A stretch of 64,000 bases of DNA. Origin: Pterobdella sp. o SKG-2022. Taxonomy: Eukaryota; Annelida; Clitellata; Hirudinida; Piscicolidae. The stretch lies in NCBI GenBank assembly GCA_964035795.1, contig OZ038320.1:15238030-15302029 (forward strand), read 5' to 3'. A program made the position numbers and the translations under genes. The notes below the pieces were generated by a model that was not told the DNA's origin, searched no databases, and saw only the letters and a list, made by a program, of their open reading frames with translations. Numbering within the stretch: position 1 is the first letter of the stretch; the number at the start of each line of letters is the position of its first letter. Shown here in pieces: positions 1 through 62,982 of the stretch.

Positions 1-130
1 TCTGTCTGATTCATATGAAACTTGAAAGAAGTAAAACTGCAATCACAAAATTCAGCACACATAAGCAACTCAAAACTGCCAAAACTTTGAATAGTGTCAA
101 TAACACCCCCTTCAATAGCTTTTTGAAACT

Positions 131-960
131 TTTTGAGTGATTTTTGATTTTGAGCTCATCTTCAACAATCACATCACCATCTTAATAAAAACTTGCAATT
201 GCCATCTACATAGTATTTCTCACATCCCAGGATTTCTTACTGATGAAATGACCAGCAACCTGGCTCAATGCTTAGTACTTAATCGCAATAGTTACTGCTA
301 CTCTGCTTTCTACAGAGTGGCAAACCTTTAGTTCAAGATACTGCAACGCGTAGTGAACAAAAGAGCCAGAATAACACTCAACTGCATTGTCAGAAACCAC
401 CATCTAGTTAGCTCTTACAAGAATAATCTTCAACGTCTCCATTGGCTTCCAGTCGAATAACGCATATTATTTAAAATCGATTTTTTCAAAACTCTTAAAC
501 TCTCTTTTCCATCTTATTTTTCTTTTGTTTTGAAACTATAAATCAACAAAAAACGCTGCGCTCTTCTGGAGCACTTCTATCAAATAAACTCAAAAAAACA
601 AGATTTCCTGTTGGGCCTTTCGATCCAAGGTCTGGAATTCACTGCCACAGCATCTAAGAAACTGCAATAATCTCATTATTTTAAAAAAACTTCTAAAAAC
701 TCATTTATTAAAGACTGCTTTCGAATTTTGAGATTAATTAACTACTTTAATACTCACATAAGAAATTTACCAAATCTTGTTTATACCATTAAAATCTTAT
801 TCTGTAATTAATTTTCAATACCTATGCTCATTCTAGTCATTACCATTATTTTTAATCTCATAATGTGTCGAACGGAGGCGCCTCAGTTTCTTGCTTTGGC
901 GCTTTACAAATTGACTTTCCTTTCATTCATCCATAATAATGATAAATTATAATAAATACT
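131..960 (+). pseudogene. CR1/L2-like LINE 3' end (RT C-terminus and 3' UTR)
   Basis: Frame 137-331 holds the RT thumb segment (F-N-N-H-I-T ... A-Q-C-L-V-L-N-R). A frame shift leads into LQRVVNKRARI at 341, LHWLPVE near 437-457 and a WNSLPQHLR-like block near 640. Stops and shifts break the reading. The 3' UTR carries gaggcgcctc...ggcgctttacaaa near 875-910, like the ends of the CR1-like copies at 43.9 and 48.4 kb. It is a dead, 5'-truncated copy. Confidence 0.7.
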
Positions 961-1911
961 TTGTTTTTGGAAAATTATTTTTTTTTGTATTCAAAATATA
1001 TAATTAAAAAAAATTAAATATTATTCGTTCAAAACGTCAATTTATTGCCAACTTCACCATCATTTTAGTTTTGAAATTCAAATCCATTCGAACTTAATAT
1101 TTGGCCGAATTTAAATTTTCTGGTGTCTTAGATGACTCTTGAAATGACAATGCTTTAACAAATTTTATTCAAGCGGTAACGGTTTTTCAAAAATTTTATT
1201 AAAATGTTAGCACAAAAACATTAAGATAAAGAGAAGCACAATGATTTTTAAAAGTTTTATTAGTAGACGAAGCTTTTCAATCTTAAAATAATCTTTCATC
1301 AGGTCCGTAGTATTTGCGTTAGGGAGACTATCAAAAAGCTTTTGTAACTGATAAAATTGATGTACCCGTGTATTTTTTTATAAAAACTTTATTTTTAATA
1401 TAATTTTCAAACACTTTTTTCGAATCTATTGGAGATTTCACTTTTAAAATTTCAAGTGTTTATTGTTTGTTTTTAATTTTTTGAAATCATTTGCGTAATA
1501 GTAAAACTAAAAAAAATAGTTTTGCGTAAATTGTTTAAAATGACAAACAAAACTGTAGCTGATACTTGTTTTTAAAGCTGGAAGTTTTAAGAATAAAAAA
1601 ATAAATGGTTGTTTTAAAGCTCTTTATTTTTGTGGTAACAACGATGAGCTTTAATCAAGGTATTTTTTAATGTTTTAAATTTTTATTTCAAATGTTTCAT
1701 TTTTTATTTTCCCGATTCTACAGTTTTTGCCTGTTTTGATTTCGTAGTTTATAATAAAAACATGAAATTTTTATATAATTTTTTCAAAATTATAAAGAGT
1801 TAAAAAAAAACACGTTTAATCGAGAAATTAGCTAAAAGTTTCGATAAGTGAAACCTTACCATAATTCGTTAGCAAAATATTAAAATAGACTATTTTACTC
1901 ACACGATTACC
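961..1911. other. AT-rich stretch without a gene
   Basis: No coding signal is seen. It contains a minus-strand copy of the hammerhead-like motif (1266-1302) and, at 1822-1870, a minus-strand piece of the second repeat family (ataagtgaaaccttacc...cgttagc). Confidence 0.6.
1266..1302 (-). repeat. Hammerhead-like motif, CTGATGA form
   Basis: On the minus strand it reads CTGATGA, a spacer of 17 nt, then GAAA and AGCTTCGTC, followed by TACTAATAAA. The blocks match the order of a hammerhead core, but the stem II pairing is weak and no stem I is evident. The GAAAAGCTTCGT core recurs widely in the window. Confidence 0.5.
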
Positions 1912-2083
1912 AATGTAATGCGGTATTTATAAAGCGCTTTTCCTTATAGATCAAAACGCTTGCTACAAGTTTAATGTAGCGAAAAGACTTTGGAACAGGT
2001 GCTAATTGTCAGCCCACGTGAGAATGAACCCGGTAACTTTAGATAATTAGTCTAATGCTCAACCATTGAGCTATAGGGGCCAA
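1912..2083 (-). mobile_element. SINE-1 (tRNA-derived SINE)
   Basis: On the minus strand there is a tRNA-like head (ggcccctatagctcaatggt, box A; a box B follows), then ttagcacctgttcca, a gcaagcg hairpin and the tail gcgctttataaataccgcattac. It is one of five similar copies in the window. Confidence 0.8.
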
Positions 2084-2389
2084 ACAACTTAAGCTCTTTA
2101 GTGAGCAGGGGTGCAACACAAGAAAGCTTACTCGCACTATTCATGTTTTAGTTTTTGATAGATTGCATCATGCAAACTTAAGAAAAGATCAAAATGAAAC
2201 ACCGTGGACATTTACTAGACATCTAGAGAACTTGGACTTTGCTGATGAAAAAGCGCCAAATCATCAGCTAAGCCAAAATTCTTTAGATGAGTCGTAGATC
2301 AACCTCACACATTGGTTTCTTTTTTTTAAAGCTACCAGCCATTTTTCAGTATAAAACATTTTTTGAAAACTTTCTATTTAGAAAATATG

Positions 2390-3430
2390 ACTTACCTATT
2401 TAGTACAAAGTTAGTTAGTTCCATTCCATGTAGACCTATTATGAGAGTTTTGGCTGAAGAAATAGCTGCACAGAAAGTTGAAAAGGCAGTCATGAATTGA
2501 ATTCGATATCAGTGGCTTTCTTGCAGAATTCTTTCATTGAGCTGATCCAGTGATGATAGAAGCATTTGAGCAAACTTTTACAAATTTCTTAGAAAACTGA
2601 CTATATTCATCAGAATTTGAAAAATTTGATATTTTTTTTATATAAAAGACGACTATGGCAAAGTACTGAAAATTATTTCCTTTATCCCTTTGGGGTTAAT
2701 TTTTTAATCGCATTTTTTTCAGTAGAATTTATTTTAACATTGCTGATAATGTTTTTTCAGAATCGCAGTGTAGATTCAAAAGGAATCTTGAGTTTTTAAA
2801 CATTATTTACACTCAGACAAATGCAAGAAAAATTGTCAAAAACAGCTCAAGATCTTTATCAAGTATTTATTGACCTCACTAAGGCTTTCGATATCGTGAA
2901 CCGTGAAACTTTTCGGTTGATTTGTGAAAAATGAGGCTGTTCGGAGAAAGCAGAATCTATCTTGAACCTTTTTACGATAACATGAAAACTACGCTAAATG
3001 TTGGAGTTGAACTTGCAGAACCTTTCACAATGAGAAACAGAGTTACACTAACTGCATAAGCCTTTGCCTTTTTTATGGTGTTTAAAGTGGTTTTTAAAAA
3101 TAGAAGTGAAGGTATTTACATTCATTATCAGACACTAGAAAGCTTTTTAATATTATCCGTTTTACTGTTGGTACCAAAAAAATGCTAAGCGTGACACGGG
3201 AATTGCTTTACGCGGATGATTGTGCTTTGCTGACTCACACCGTGATGGAAATGCAGCACCTGATGAATTTCTTTGAAGCTGTGTGTACTGCACTGTGGCT
3301 AATTTTCATAAAACGAGTTTTGGTTTATCAATCTATGTTTGAGAACAAAAGCTATAAGCTGCTTCAAAGTTTGTATATCTCGGCAGTGCTTTCAATTACA
3401 GTAACTCCCTTGATGATGAAATAATGCAAT
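2390..3430 (+). pseudogene. LINE-D relic (reverse transcriptase)
   Basis: Broken frames show RT motif A as QVFIDLTKAFDIVNRETF (2859-2915), then an E-L-L-Y-A-D-D-C-A-L block near 3200-3235 and a K-F-V-Y-L-G-S block near 3370. Stops interrupt every domain. The 3' part (tttgtatatctcggcag) matches the minus-strand copy at 33.1-35 kb, so both belong to one family. It is a non-LTR retrotransposon with the LTKAFD/YADD type of RT; the exact clade is not assigned. Confidence 0.75.
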
Positions 3431-3545
3431 GTTAACTTAAAATAGCCAGAAATTAATATAATAGACACAAACACTATGGTTTATTGACGAAGCTTTTTGT
3501 GAAATTATCTTACATTGTCTTACGTTATCTCTCACTAAGTAATGA

Positions 3546-3712
3546 AATGTAATGCGGTAATATAAACCGTTTTTTCTTATAGATCAAAGTGCTTGCTAAT
3601 AAATTCAATGTAGCGAAAACACTGTAGATCAGATGCTAAGTGTTGGCCCACGCAAGATCAAACAAGGTAACTTTACATAGTTAGTCTAATGCTCTACCAC
3701 TGAGTTAGACAA
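3546..3712 (-). mobile_element. SINE-1, diverged copy
   Basis: It has the same layout as the copy at 1912-2083 (tail tgtaatgcggtaatataaa, tgctaagtgttggcccacgc, tRNA head at the high-coordinate end), but with more changes in the head, including gctctaccactgagtt in place of gctcaaccattgagct. Confidence 0.7.
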
Positions 3713-3841
3713 GAGTGTGCTTGAGGATAAATAAAGTTGGCCACGCTTTCGGTATTCCACAAAACAAATTTTGAGCTGTCATAGCATTTTAAAAATGCAA
3801 TCACAGTTGAACCATGTGTGTGTTTCTAAGCTTTCATTTAT

Positions 3842-4015
3842 AATGTAATGCGGTATTTATAAAGCGCTTTTACATATAGATCAAAGCGCTTGCTACAAAT
3901 TTAACGTAGCAAAAACACACTGTGGAACAAGTGCTAATTGTCGGCCCACGCGAAATCGAGCCCGGTACCTTTAGATAATTAGTCTAATGCTCAACCATTG
4001 AGCTACAGGGGCCGA
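3842..4015 (-). mobile_element. SINE-1 copy
   Basis: This is a well-kept copy. The minus strand begins tcggcccctgtagctcaatg, keeps an acceptor-stem-like pair (ggcccc...ggccgac) and ends gcgctttataaataccgcat. Confidence 0.85.
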
Positions 4016-4789
4016 CATAAGCAGACTCTTGATGAAAATGCCCAAAAGATGCATTCCAAAGCAATTTTTTTAGTGACAACTTGCTGATAATGAAGAACTA
4101 GTTTAAAAACATCAAAAATTAATAAATAAAAGCGTTAAATTAACGCAAAATTTTCAGTTATGGGAAGTGGAAGAGCAAAAAAATTAAATGATCTCAAGTT
4201 ATACACATAACATTGAAAAAATGAATTTAAAATACTAATTTAAAATTTCGCAATAGCAAATATATGAAAATTTTAAATTCTTTTCATATAAATTTATTCT
4301 TTGTATATTTAGATGTTTGTGCTCAATGCATAAGCTCATCCTGCACATTCCTCGAAAATTCCATCTGTGTAACGCTTTCTGGTGAGCGTTTCGAAAAATA
4401 GCTATACTTGAAAATTTTAACAAAAACTTCGTATTTTAATGAAATTTTTTAGTGTTCTCAAATATACTCATGTAATAATAGCTCCAAGAGCAAGGGATTT
4501 ATAAGAATAAATAAATTAATACCCAAACTATTATGAGTATTCAAGTATTTGAATACTTTTCAGGTTTATTTATAAATTTTCTATATTTTCCTATTTAAAA
4601 TTCCTACATTTTCAGTAAAGTATTTATACTGATAGTTGTTAATAATTATCAGAATAGATTCAAAAATTTCGTTTTCACAATTACGATATCGAATGTCTTG
4701 GAGTTTATTTCTTTGTCAGAAACAGATGCTAAAGAAATAAACCCAATTATAAATCAACAGTGAAGCTTTTTAGACGGCTAGATGAGGCA
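4016..4789. other. AT-rich stretch without a gene
   Basis: Only short, unlikely frames are present. No splice-bounded EGF half or RT motif was seen. Confidence 0.5.
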
Positions 4790-5065
4790 TTGACGAAACT
4801 GGAGTCTGACTTTCCATTAAAAACCCGCTTGTGAAAAAGTTTGATAATCTCTAAAAACTTGAATGACTGTCATGAAAGTCAAACTTTCTTCGGGCGGAAA
4901 AGTTATTTTCGTAAACGCTCCTTCGATGACTGAAAAATATTACGCCAAAGATCAATTTTATGAAGGTTTAGAAGATTTCATTCCCATTGTTTCACAGTCT
5001 GATGAGCTTATTCTACTCGGCGATTCTAAGGTTCTTTTTACAAAGACCAACAAGCTTGGAGAAAA
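4790..5065 (+). pseudogene. LINE-B endonuclease fragment
   Basis: The frame 4863-5123 contains KDQFYEGLEDFI and DELILLGDSK, matching the apurinic-type endonuclease block K-D-x-F-Y-E-x-L...L-I-L-L-G-D-F-N of LINEs. The usual G-D-F-N reads G-D-S-K here. The upstream part is in another frame. It is a short dead fragment just outside the Tigger element. Confidence 0.65.
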
Positions 5066-5219
5066 GCTTTTTGGTAAAAAAATCCAAAAAGTGTTTTCAT
5101 ATAAGCATTTCTTAGTAAACTAATTGGAGAAATTATAAAAAGCCACCTATCATGGCTTTTTTATCTTTTATATTCCCCATTTGAATGAACAGTTTGAGAA
5201 AATTTTATGAATAACAATA

Positions 5220-7391
5220 CAGGAAACCTCGCTTATGTCGGTTTCGTATAAGTCGGAAATTCGTTTATCTTGGACTAAATTTATAAAAAATTTAAATGAC
5301 TATTAATTTAGATTGAAAATCTGTTCATAATTCGGATTCTACAAGTCGGATTTTCGCCTATATCGGACAAAATTCATTAGTACATTTACGTAGATTCCTG
5401 TGCATTTAACCTTGCTTAAGTCGGACGTTCAAAAATTTCCGTTTTTTTAATTTTTTTTTTCAAAATTTATTTATTCAATAGTTTCACTATTTTGTTTCTT
5501 CTTTATCCAATTTGAAAAAAAATTGTCTTTACTTTTTTGACATTTTGTTCTGCTTGGCAGCACTTAGTCGAGACTTCTTTAAAACATCAGTATGGCTAAT
5601 AAAACAACAATCAAAAAAAATAAAGATTAAAACATACGAGAAGTTGCAGATAATCAACTATGTGCATGCCAAAAAATCAATGAAGCTGAAAGATATTGCT
5701 GCACATTTTAGTTTGAGTACAAGCACCTTGAGTGACATCATGAAAAAGTGAAAAAAAATTGAAGCAGAATGTGTCAGCCCAGATGCCAGGACAACTGCCG
5801 TTAAAAGAACTCGTACTGTGACTCATCCCGAGGTTGAAAAAGCAATGATTCTTTGGTTTAGACAAATGTCTTTACAGCCAGATCTTCGAATTGATGGATG
5901 TATGCTTTTACAACAAGCTAACAAGTTTCGCTTAAAAATCTACCCAGATGACACCACACCAATACCCGCCTCATGGATTGACAGGTTCAAAAAGAGCTAT
6001 GACATTGTCCGTGTACATAAGGCTGGTGAGTCAGGCGGAGTGGATACTGAGGTTGTGCGTCATTGGAAAAGGAACAAGTTAAATGGAATTTTGCAAAGAT
6101 ACAGGCCATCTGAGATTTATAATGTAGACAGATCTTTTTTGGAAGCTTCTTCCAGACAACTCTCTTGGTTTTGCAGAAAAGACTTACCATGGAACAAAAC
6201 AGCCAAAAACTAGAATTACTGTATTGGTGGGTGCCAATATGAATTGGTCAGATAAATTTCCTTTATTTTTCATTGGCAAGAGCAAGAGACCAAAATGTCA
6301 CTGTACCAGTGGAATACACAGCGAACAAAAAAGCATGGATGACAGAAGCATTATTTGAAGATTTGATGAGAAAACTAAACAGGAGGATGCGACTTGGAGA
6401 CCGACACATAGCCCTCCTTATGAACAATTGCCCAGCTTACCCTTTCATAGAAATGAGCTATGTGGAATTGATTTTTTTGCCACCAAACACTACAAGTGTC
6501 ACTCAGCCAATGGACGCTGGCATCATAAACAATCTTAAATTTCACTATCGCTTTATTTTGGCCAACAGACGTCTGGAAACTGCGGATAATGACACTTCCT
6601 TCTCTTGGGATATATAAGATACCGTCATTGCCTTGAAGAGAGCCTGGATGAAAGTGACAGCACAAACTATAGCAAACTGTTACATAAATGCTAGATTCAA
6701 GGCTTCATAGGAAGCCCATTTGACCCAAACAGTACAAGAAGAACTCTCAACTGCTTCTTTCAGGAACATTTAAGACCGGCTGTCATTAGTTTATGGTGAC
6801 AGTGTGTGCCAGCTTGACGATTATGTGGCTGTTGATGAGAATGCAGCAACTTCATCCATCATGACAGATGAGGAGATAATCAATGCTAGTGACAATGACC
6901 AAGATGATGAAGATGAAAATGAAGAGCTGCCAAAAGTTAGACTGGCAGATGCATACTCAGCACTTTGTACACTTCGAATAGTGGCCTGCAGATGCAGAAC
7001 CATGCCATGGAAGACGTCAAAAATCAGCGTAAGGATGTCCTTCTGAGAATAAGTCAAAACAATCTCAAGCAGAAAAAGTTAACCGAGTACTTTAAATGAA
7101 TGACTCATGAAATTCATTGTTGCAGTTTTAAATTAATTTTGATAACTGAATAAATGCACTATGAAACTCACTGTTGTTTCAAAATTACTTTTTTTAATGT
7201 TTTCATTAGTGAATGAAATACGTTATTGTGGTTACAGTATCTCAATAGTCTGAGTTTGTGATTATAGTGTATAAATAACTTATTATTGCTTAACAATGGA
7301 CATGTTTCGTTAAATAAAGTTTTTCTTCGCCTAAGGCGGATCTTTGCCTAAAGCTTGGCCCATTTGAATCCGACTTATGCAAGGTTTACTT
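5220..7391 (+). mobile_element. pogo/Tigger-like DNA transposon (Tc1/mariner superfamily), dead
   Basis: The left end caggaaacctcgcttatgtc and the right end (minus strand aagtaaaccttgcataagtc) form imperfect terminal inverted repeats. Both are flanked by TA (5218-5219 and 7392-7393), the target duplication of this superfamily. Inside is a broken transposase gene. Copies of (a)taagtcgga recur below the left end, near 5240, 5345 and 5416. At 2172 bp the length is normal for an autonomous Tigger. Confidence 0.85.
5590..7046 (+). pseudogene. Tigger-type transposase pseudogene
   Basis: In order along the strand: a psq-type helix-turn-helix (Y-E-K-L-Q-I-I-N-Y-V near 5635, D-I-A-A-H-F-S-L-S-T-S-T-L near 5690); a CENP-B type binding region (5818-6010); and the DDE-family catalytic region (E-I-Y-N-V-D near 6115, V-E-Y-T-A-N-K-K-A-W-M-T near 6310, L-P-P-N-T-T-S-V-T-Q-P-M-D near 6475). 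An acidic C-terminus (DNDQDDEDENEELP) lies near 6890. There is a stop at 5750, a shift after 6130 and a shift near 6270. The usual D-N-C-P-A-H catalytic block reads N-N-C-P-A-Y near 6425, so the second catalytic Asp is lost. Known role of the family: cut-and-paste transposition. Confidence 0.85.
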
Positions 7392-7499
7392 TATTTCCTT
7401 TCATAGCTTCTCAGAGCTCAATTTAGGAGACATATTAGGTTCAATAAAGGAATCAAAACAAAAAAATAGACTAAAAAGAAATATAAGAATTAAAATTTG

Positions 7500-7690
7500 A
7501 CACTTTTTTTACGTCGATTTATAAAAGAACTTTAGTAAATTTATTGAGCAAAAAAACAACTATAATTTTCAATAAGTTTAGTCTTAACTTTAGCGATGTT
7601 TTATGATAAAGGTAAACTTATCAAAAATTATAGCTGTTTTTTTTGGTCAATGAATTTCTAAAATTCTATAAATTGACAAAAAAAATTGTC
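7500..7690. mobile_element. Foldback element, repeat family 2
   Basis: The left arm 7500-7590, read on the minus strand, repeats the right arm 7597-7685: both contain a/gtaaacttat, then aaaattatag, a T-run, tcaatRaattt and ttataaatYga. The plus-strand half recurs at 16285-16390, and related copies lie at 8483-8560, 57727-57860 (-) and 1822-1870 (-). No coding capacity. Confidence 0.65.
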
Positions 7691-7768
7691 GAATATTATT
7701 TATAAATAAATTTAAGATGTCTCTAACAAATTAAGAAATAACATGCTCTTTATAATCTTCTAAAGAAG

Positions 7769-7939
7769 ATTATTTGAACACTAAAGGTAATTTTATTAAG
7801 TACAAAGCTTTTCGTTAACAAAGTAGCATTATCAAGTACGTTAAAATTCAAAGACACCGTACACGAACGTACTTGATAATGTTTCTTTGTTAAAGAAAAG
7901 CTTTGTACTTAATAAAATTACCTTTAGTGTTCAAATAAT
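7769..7939. mobile_element. Foldback element with hammerhead-like arms
   Basis: The arms 7769-7842 and 7866-7939 are inverted copies of about 74 nt (attatttgaacactaaaggt at one end, its complement at the other). Each arm contains the acttgataatg...gaaaagctttgta core followed by aataaa. A Penelope-type GIY-YIG reading starts immediately outside the right arm. Confidence 0.75.
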
Positions 7940-8280
7940 TTGCAGTGTAACATGCTCTTTTGATAAGAATATGTCATATATTGGCCAAACAAGGGTGAGC
8001 CTAAAAATCCTACTGAAACAGCACAGGTCTAAGGTTGAATCAAAAAAGGCTGACTCAGAACTATCGGGGATTAGCAAACATGCTCACCATTGTGGCCATA
8101 GAAAAATTTACTGGGGGATAGCTGAGTTTTTGAAAATTGAGAAAGGAAAAACAAGTTGGTGGGGTAAAGCCTAGAAATGAAAAAAAAATTTTGTTTTCAA
8201 TGGCTATAATGACACACAACTCGTAGTTAATACCAATGCCTGGAATTTGAAGAAGTTGAAAAAAATTGACCGAAAGGAGA
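7940..8280 (+). pseudogene. GIY-YIG endonuclease fragment of a Penelope-like element
   Basis: The frame ending at 8174 reads CSFDKNMSYIGQTRVSLKI..., then K-Q-H-R, SGISKHAHHCGHRKIYW and FLKIEK. These match the Y-I-G-Q-T core, the R/K-x-x-x-H block and the H-A...G-H...W block of GIY-YIG domains carried at the C-terminus of Penelope-like retroelements. The reading decays near 8175, with possible continuation to 8300. No RT was found beside it, so it is a fragment. A GIY-YIG domain from another mobile element cannot be excluded. Confidence 0.7.
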
Positions 8281-8616
8281 CAGAGATTATGTTCTTTTGA
8301 TATAATTTGACATCGTTTAGGAAATTATTTTTATTTTTGAAATACTTCTTTAAACAATTAATTATTTGAAATATTAGCATTGAAATTAAAATAACCTATA
8401 TTTTCTACAAATATTTTACTAATGATTTATAATTATAGTCTTTGATTGAATTACTATATAAGCATGGTTAAGAGCTAATTTTTTCGCTAACGTTTTACGA
8501 TAATGCTAAATTTTTCGAAACTTATAGCTTTTGATTTTAAATAAATGTATTGAAAATTTTCCTTATTTGATGTTTTTTTGTGGCAAAAATTAGATCAAAA
8601 AATTTTTTACTATCAG
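8281..8616. other. AT-rich intron sequence
   Basis: No gene is seen. 8483-8560 carries a copy of repeat family 2 (ttttcgctaacgttttacga). Confidence 0.5.
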
Positions 8617-60606
<51,990 letters not shown>

Positions 60607-61209
60607 GTGAGATTATAGATAATTTTTGTTATTTTTACATTTTATAATATAATATTCATGTGTCGGTAGGGTTTGAATTTTCTGTCAAATTTAAAATTTG
60701 TCTAAGACCGTAGGATATGCATCAAAAAAACCTTTAATAAAAACTTTGTTTACAATAAACATTCAAAAAAAAACAAAAAACAAAAGCTTATAATCAAATG
60801 ATGTTATATACATTCACATGGAGAAATCACTAGCTGATCATAAGAAAAGCCTAGAGGGAGGTCCGTTAAAGTACAAATGTAACACCACTCTTCTGCTAGA
60901 ATGAAGGCTGACGGAGAAGAATGGCCCACAAGTTATGGTTTTAAAGTCATTTCACATAAAAAACAACAAATAAACTACACTTTCGCGCTTAGCCCCCAAA
61001 CGGGGAAAGTTTGTCGCCACGTGTGGTACGCATGTTGCTGAATTTCTGTAGCTGTTTTGCGAACCATTCAAAACCATCAAACGTACAAAAATGATCCTAG
61101 TCATTGAGTGGGCGTCTAGGATTCCAAAAAGACCCTCCAGTTCTCTAAGAGCTCAGCCGCTTGGTCCAAGATGCTCACTCCTATTGGCTAAACTTAAAGC
61201 AGATAAACA
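60607..61209. other. Sequence after the last seen EGF exon
   Basis: No second half for EGF domain 8 was found. The minus strand near 61140-61180 gives D-Q-A-A-E-L-L-E-N-W-R-V-F, reminiscent of the A-A-E-L-F-D-H-W end of the jockey-like LINE at 46.6 kb, so a decayed LINE end is possible. Confidence 0.4.
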
Positions 61210-61617
61210 AATGCAATTACAATAGGAACTTACAACCCAAGGACCTTTTTAGACGTCTCCAGGATGATAGTTTCAAGGTTTTCCAGCGTGTTTCGTGAGA
61301 GAAATTTTCTAAGAAGCTTGGTCTGTAAGCCTGTCTGGAAGTCAGCTTCCACTCCAGCTGACTGTAGCTTGTTGAGCTTAAACGTTTTTTTATGGAGTCC
61401 TTCATTCCTTGTCCAAGGTCTGAAATGCATTTTGAGTTTGTATCGTGGTGATCAGTATGACATTCTGCGCTAAGCACCACTGGTATGCAAGACTTCCTCG
61501 AGGTTTCGCTCACGTGCTAGAACATAACCAATGTGGTACATCCAGGTTTTTTTAAAACTGTCCTTTTGTTGGAAGACGGTGTTGGTGATGACAAGCTGTT
61601 GCTTTGAGCAGAACTTA
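61210..61617 (-). pseudogene. LINE-B endonuclease end and linker
   Basis: On the minus strand: N-T-V-F-Q-Q-K-D-S-F-K-K-T-W-M near 61550-61590, L-S-A-E-C-H-T-D-H-H near 61460, FQTGLQTKLLRKFLSRNTLE and IILETSKKVLGL near 61230-61340. It joins, across the LINE-G insertion, to the endonuclease start at 62983-63560. Confidence 0.75.
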
Positions 61618-62971
61618 CAATACAATAACGAATATTATTATAGTGGCATTAACTCCGAGAGTTTCTAGGCCTCTTAAATTATTATAAGAAAAGTGAAAAA
61701 AAAACTAAGAACCAAATACATAAATATTTATACACCATAAGATCTCGAAAAAAGATAAGATTCGAGGCTCTTTCCAAAAGAGTGTTTAGAAACAGAAAAT
61801 CTGAGCTTTTCGGGAAGGTTGTTCCACAGGGTAGGGCCGGTTACATAAAAATATTTTTTCTCTACAATCTTCAGCTTAGATTTACTTGTAACAACCTTCA
61901 AAGAATTAGCAGATCTCAGTTTCTGCTTACCCGGAATGTTTGATAGCATCTCAAAATCTTTTGACAGATAGGCTAGACCTTCATTGTGCAGACGTTTGAA
62001 CACCAGCAAAAGAACCTTATAGTCGATCCTTTCATCAATTTTAAGCCAGTGCAGATTTCTCAAAACTGGATTTATGTGATCATATTTTTTGGTGCCTGTA
62101 ATGAGCCTGACTGCTGTGTTGATCAGGGACTGGAGTCTGTTTTTCTGGTATTTAGGGAGCTCTGCAAGGCTTATATTCCCATACTCAATACGGCTCAATA
62201 CCAGAGCTGATGCCAGCGTTTTCAAAGACTCTACACTCAACAAATCCTTGATTGATTTCATTTGCCTCAAGGAGATGAAATTGCCCTTTAATATCATGTT
62301 GATACGAGTCTTCATAAAAAGGTCCCTATCCAACCACACACCAAGAGTCTTAACAATTTCGGAAGGAATAATGTTATCTGCCACTATTCTCACTGGACGA
62401 TTCGGAATTTTATGAATGCCTTTGCCATTGGTAAACCAAATAACTTCAGTTTTTGAGATATTCAACTTCAAGTGATTTGCTTCCATCCAACCTGCAATAT
62501 CATCTATGCACTCAGACAAACTTACCTGCAGATCAAGTGACTTTTTATATCAGCAATGGCTATAAATTTGAGTGTCATCTGCAAATTGGTGGAAATTGAA
62601 GTTATGCCTCGTGACTAACTTTTTCAAATCACCAGTGAAAAGTGAACAGCAATGGTTCAAGAACAGAACCTTGTGGGACACCAACTGATGAGTGCATCAT
62701 ACATGTTTCATTTTCACAACATCTGATAATGATTGGTTACCTGATGATGATATAGTATATATCGAAAAGCTTCGTCAAAATACAAATTCAAGTTTTGTCG
62801 TGTTTTTATGATTCACAATTTTGAGGCTAATTGTTCACAATGATAATAAGAGTTCTATTAGTTAGATAGCTAGTGAACCACTTGAGCACAATATCCTCAA
62901 AGCCAAAAGATTTTTTCAGCCTTCTAAGCAAAATATCATGATTTACCGGATCAAAAGCTGACGATAGATTC
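61618..62971 (-). mobile_element. LINE-G (CR1/L2-like), 5'-truncated, inserted in LINE-B
   Basis: The minus strand from 62971: L-N-L-S-S-A-F-D-P-V-N-H-D-I-L (RT motif A), W-F-T-S-Y-L-T-N-R-T, an inserted motif segment (62729-62830), SVGVPQGSVLEPLLF near 62660-62700, F-H-Q-F-A-D-D-T-Q-I-Y near 62560-62595, then an uninterrupted frame 62519-61728 (263 residues: HLKLNISKTEVIWF, LASALVLSRIEYGNISLAEL, LHWLKIDERIDYKVLLLVFK, TLWNNLPEKLRFS). The 3' UTR contains ggcctagaaactctcggagt. Short imperfect direct repeats flank it (61607-61617 and 62972-62982). Confidence 0.85.
62729..62830 (+). repeat. Hammerhead-like segment, best stem II
   Basis: 62741-62747 is CTGATGA; 62749-62754 gatata pairs with 62758-62763 tatatc around a gta loop; then GAAA (62764-62767) and AGCTTCGTC (62768-62776). 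One extra T separates CTGATGA from the stem. Stem I is not evident. It lies between two parts of the LINE-G RT, in the position of an insertion. Confidence 0.6.
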
Positions 62972-62982
62972 AGAAGAACTAA

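Noticed and set aside
4863..5123. Small host gene of 86 codons with an ATG
   Set aside because: Its residues match the LINE endonuclease block K-D-x-F-Y-E...L-I-L-L-G-D, so it is a retrotransposon fragment.
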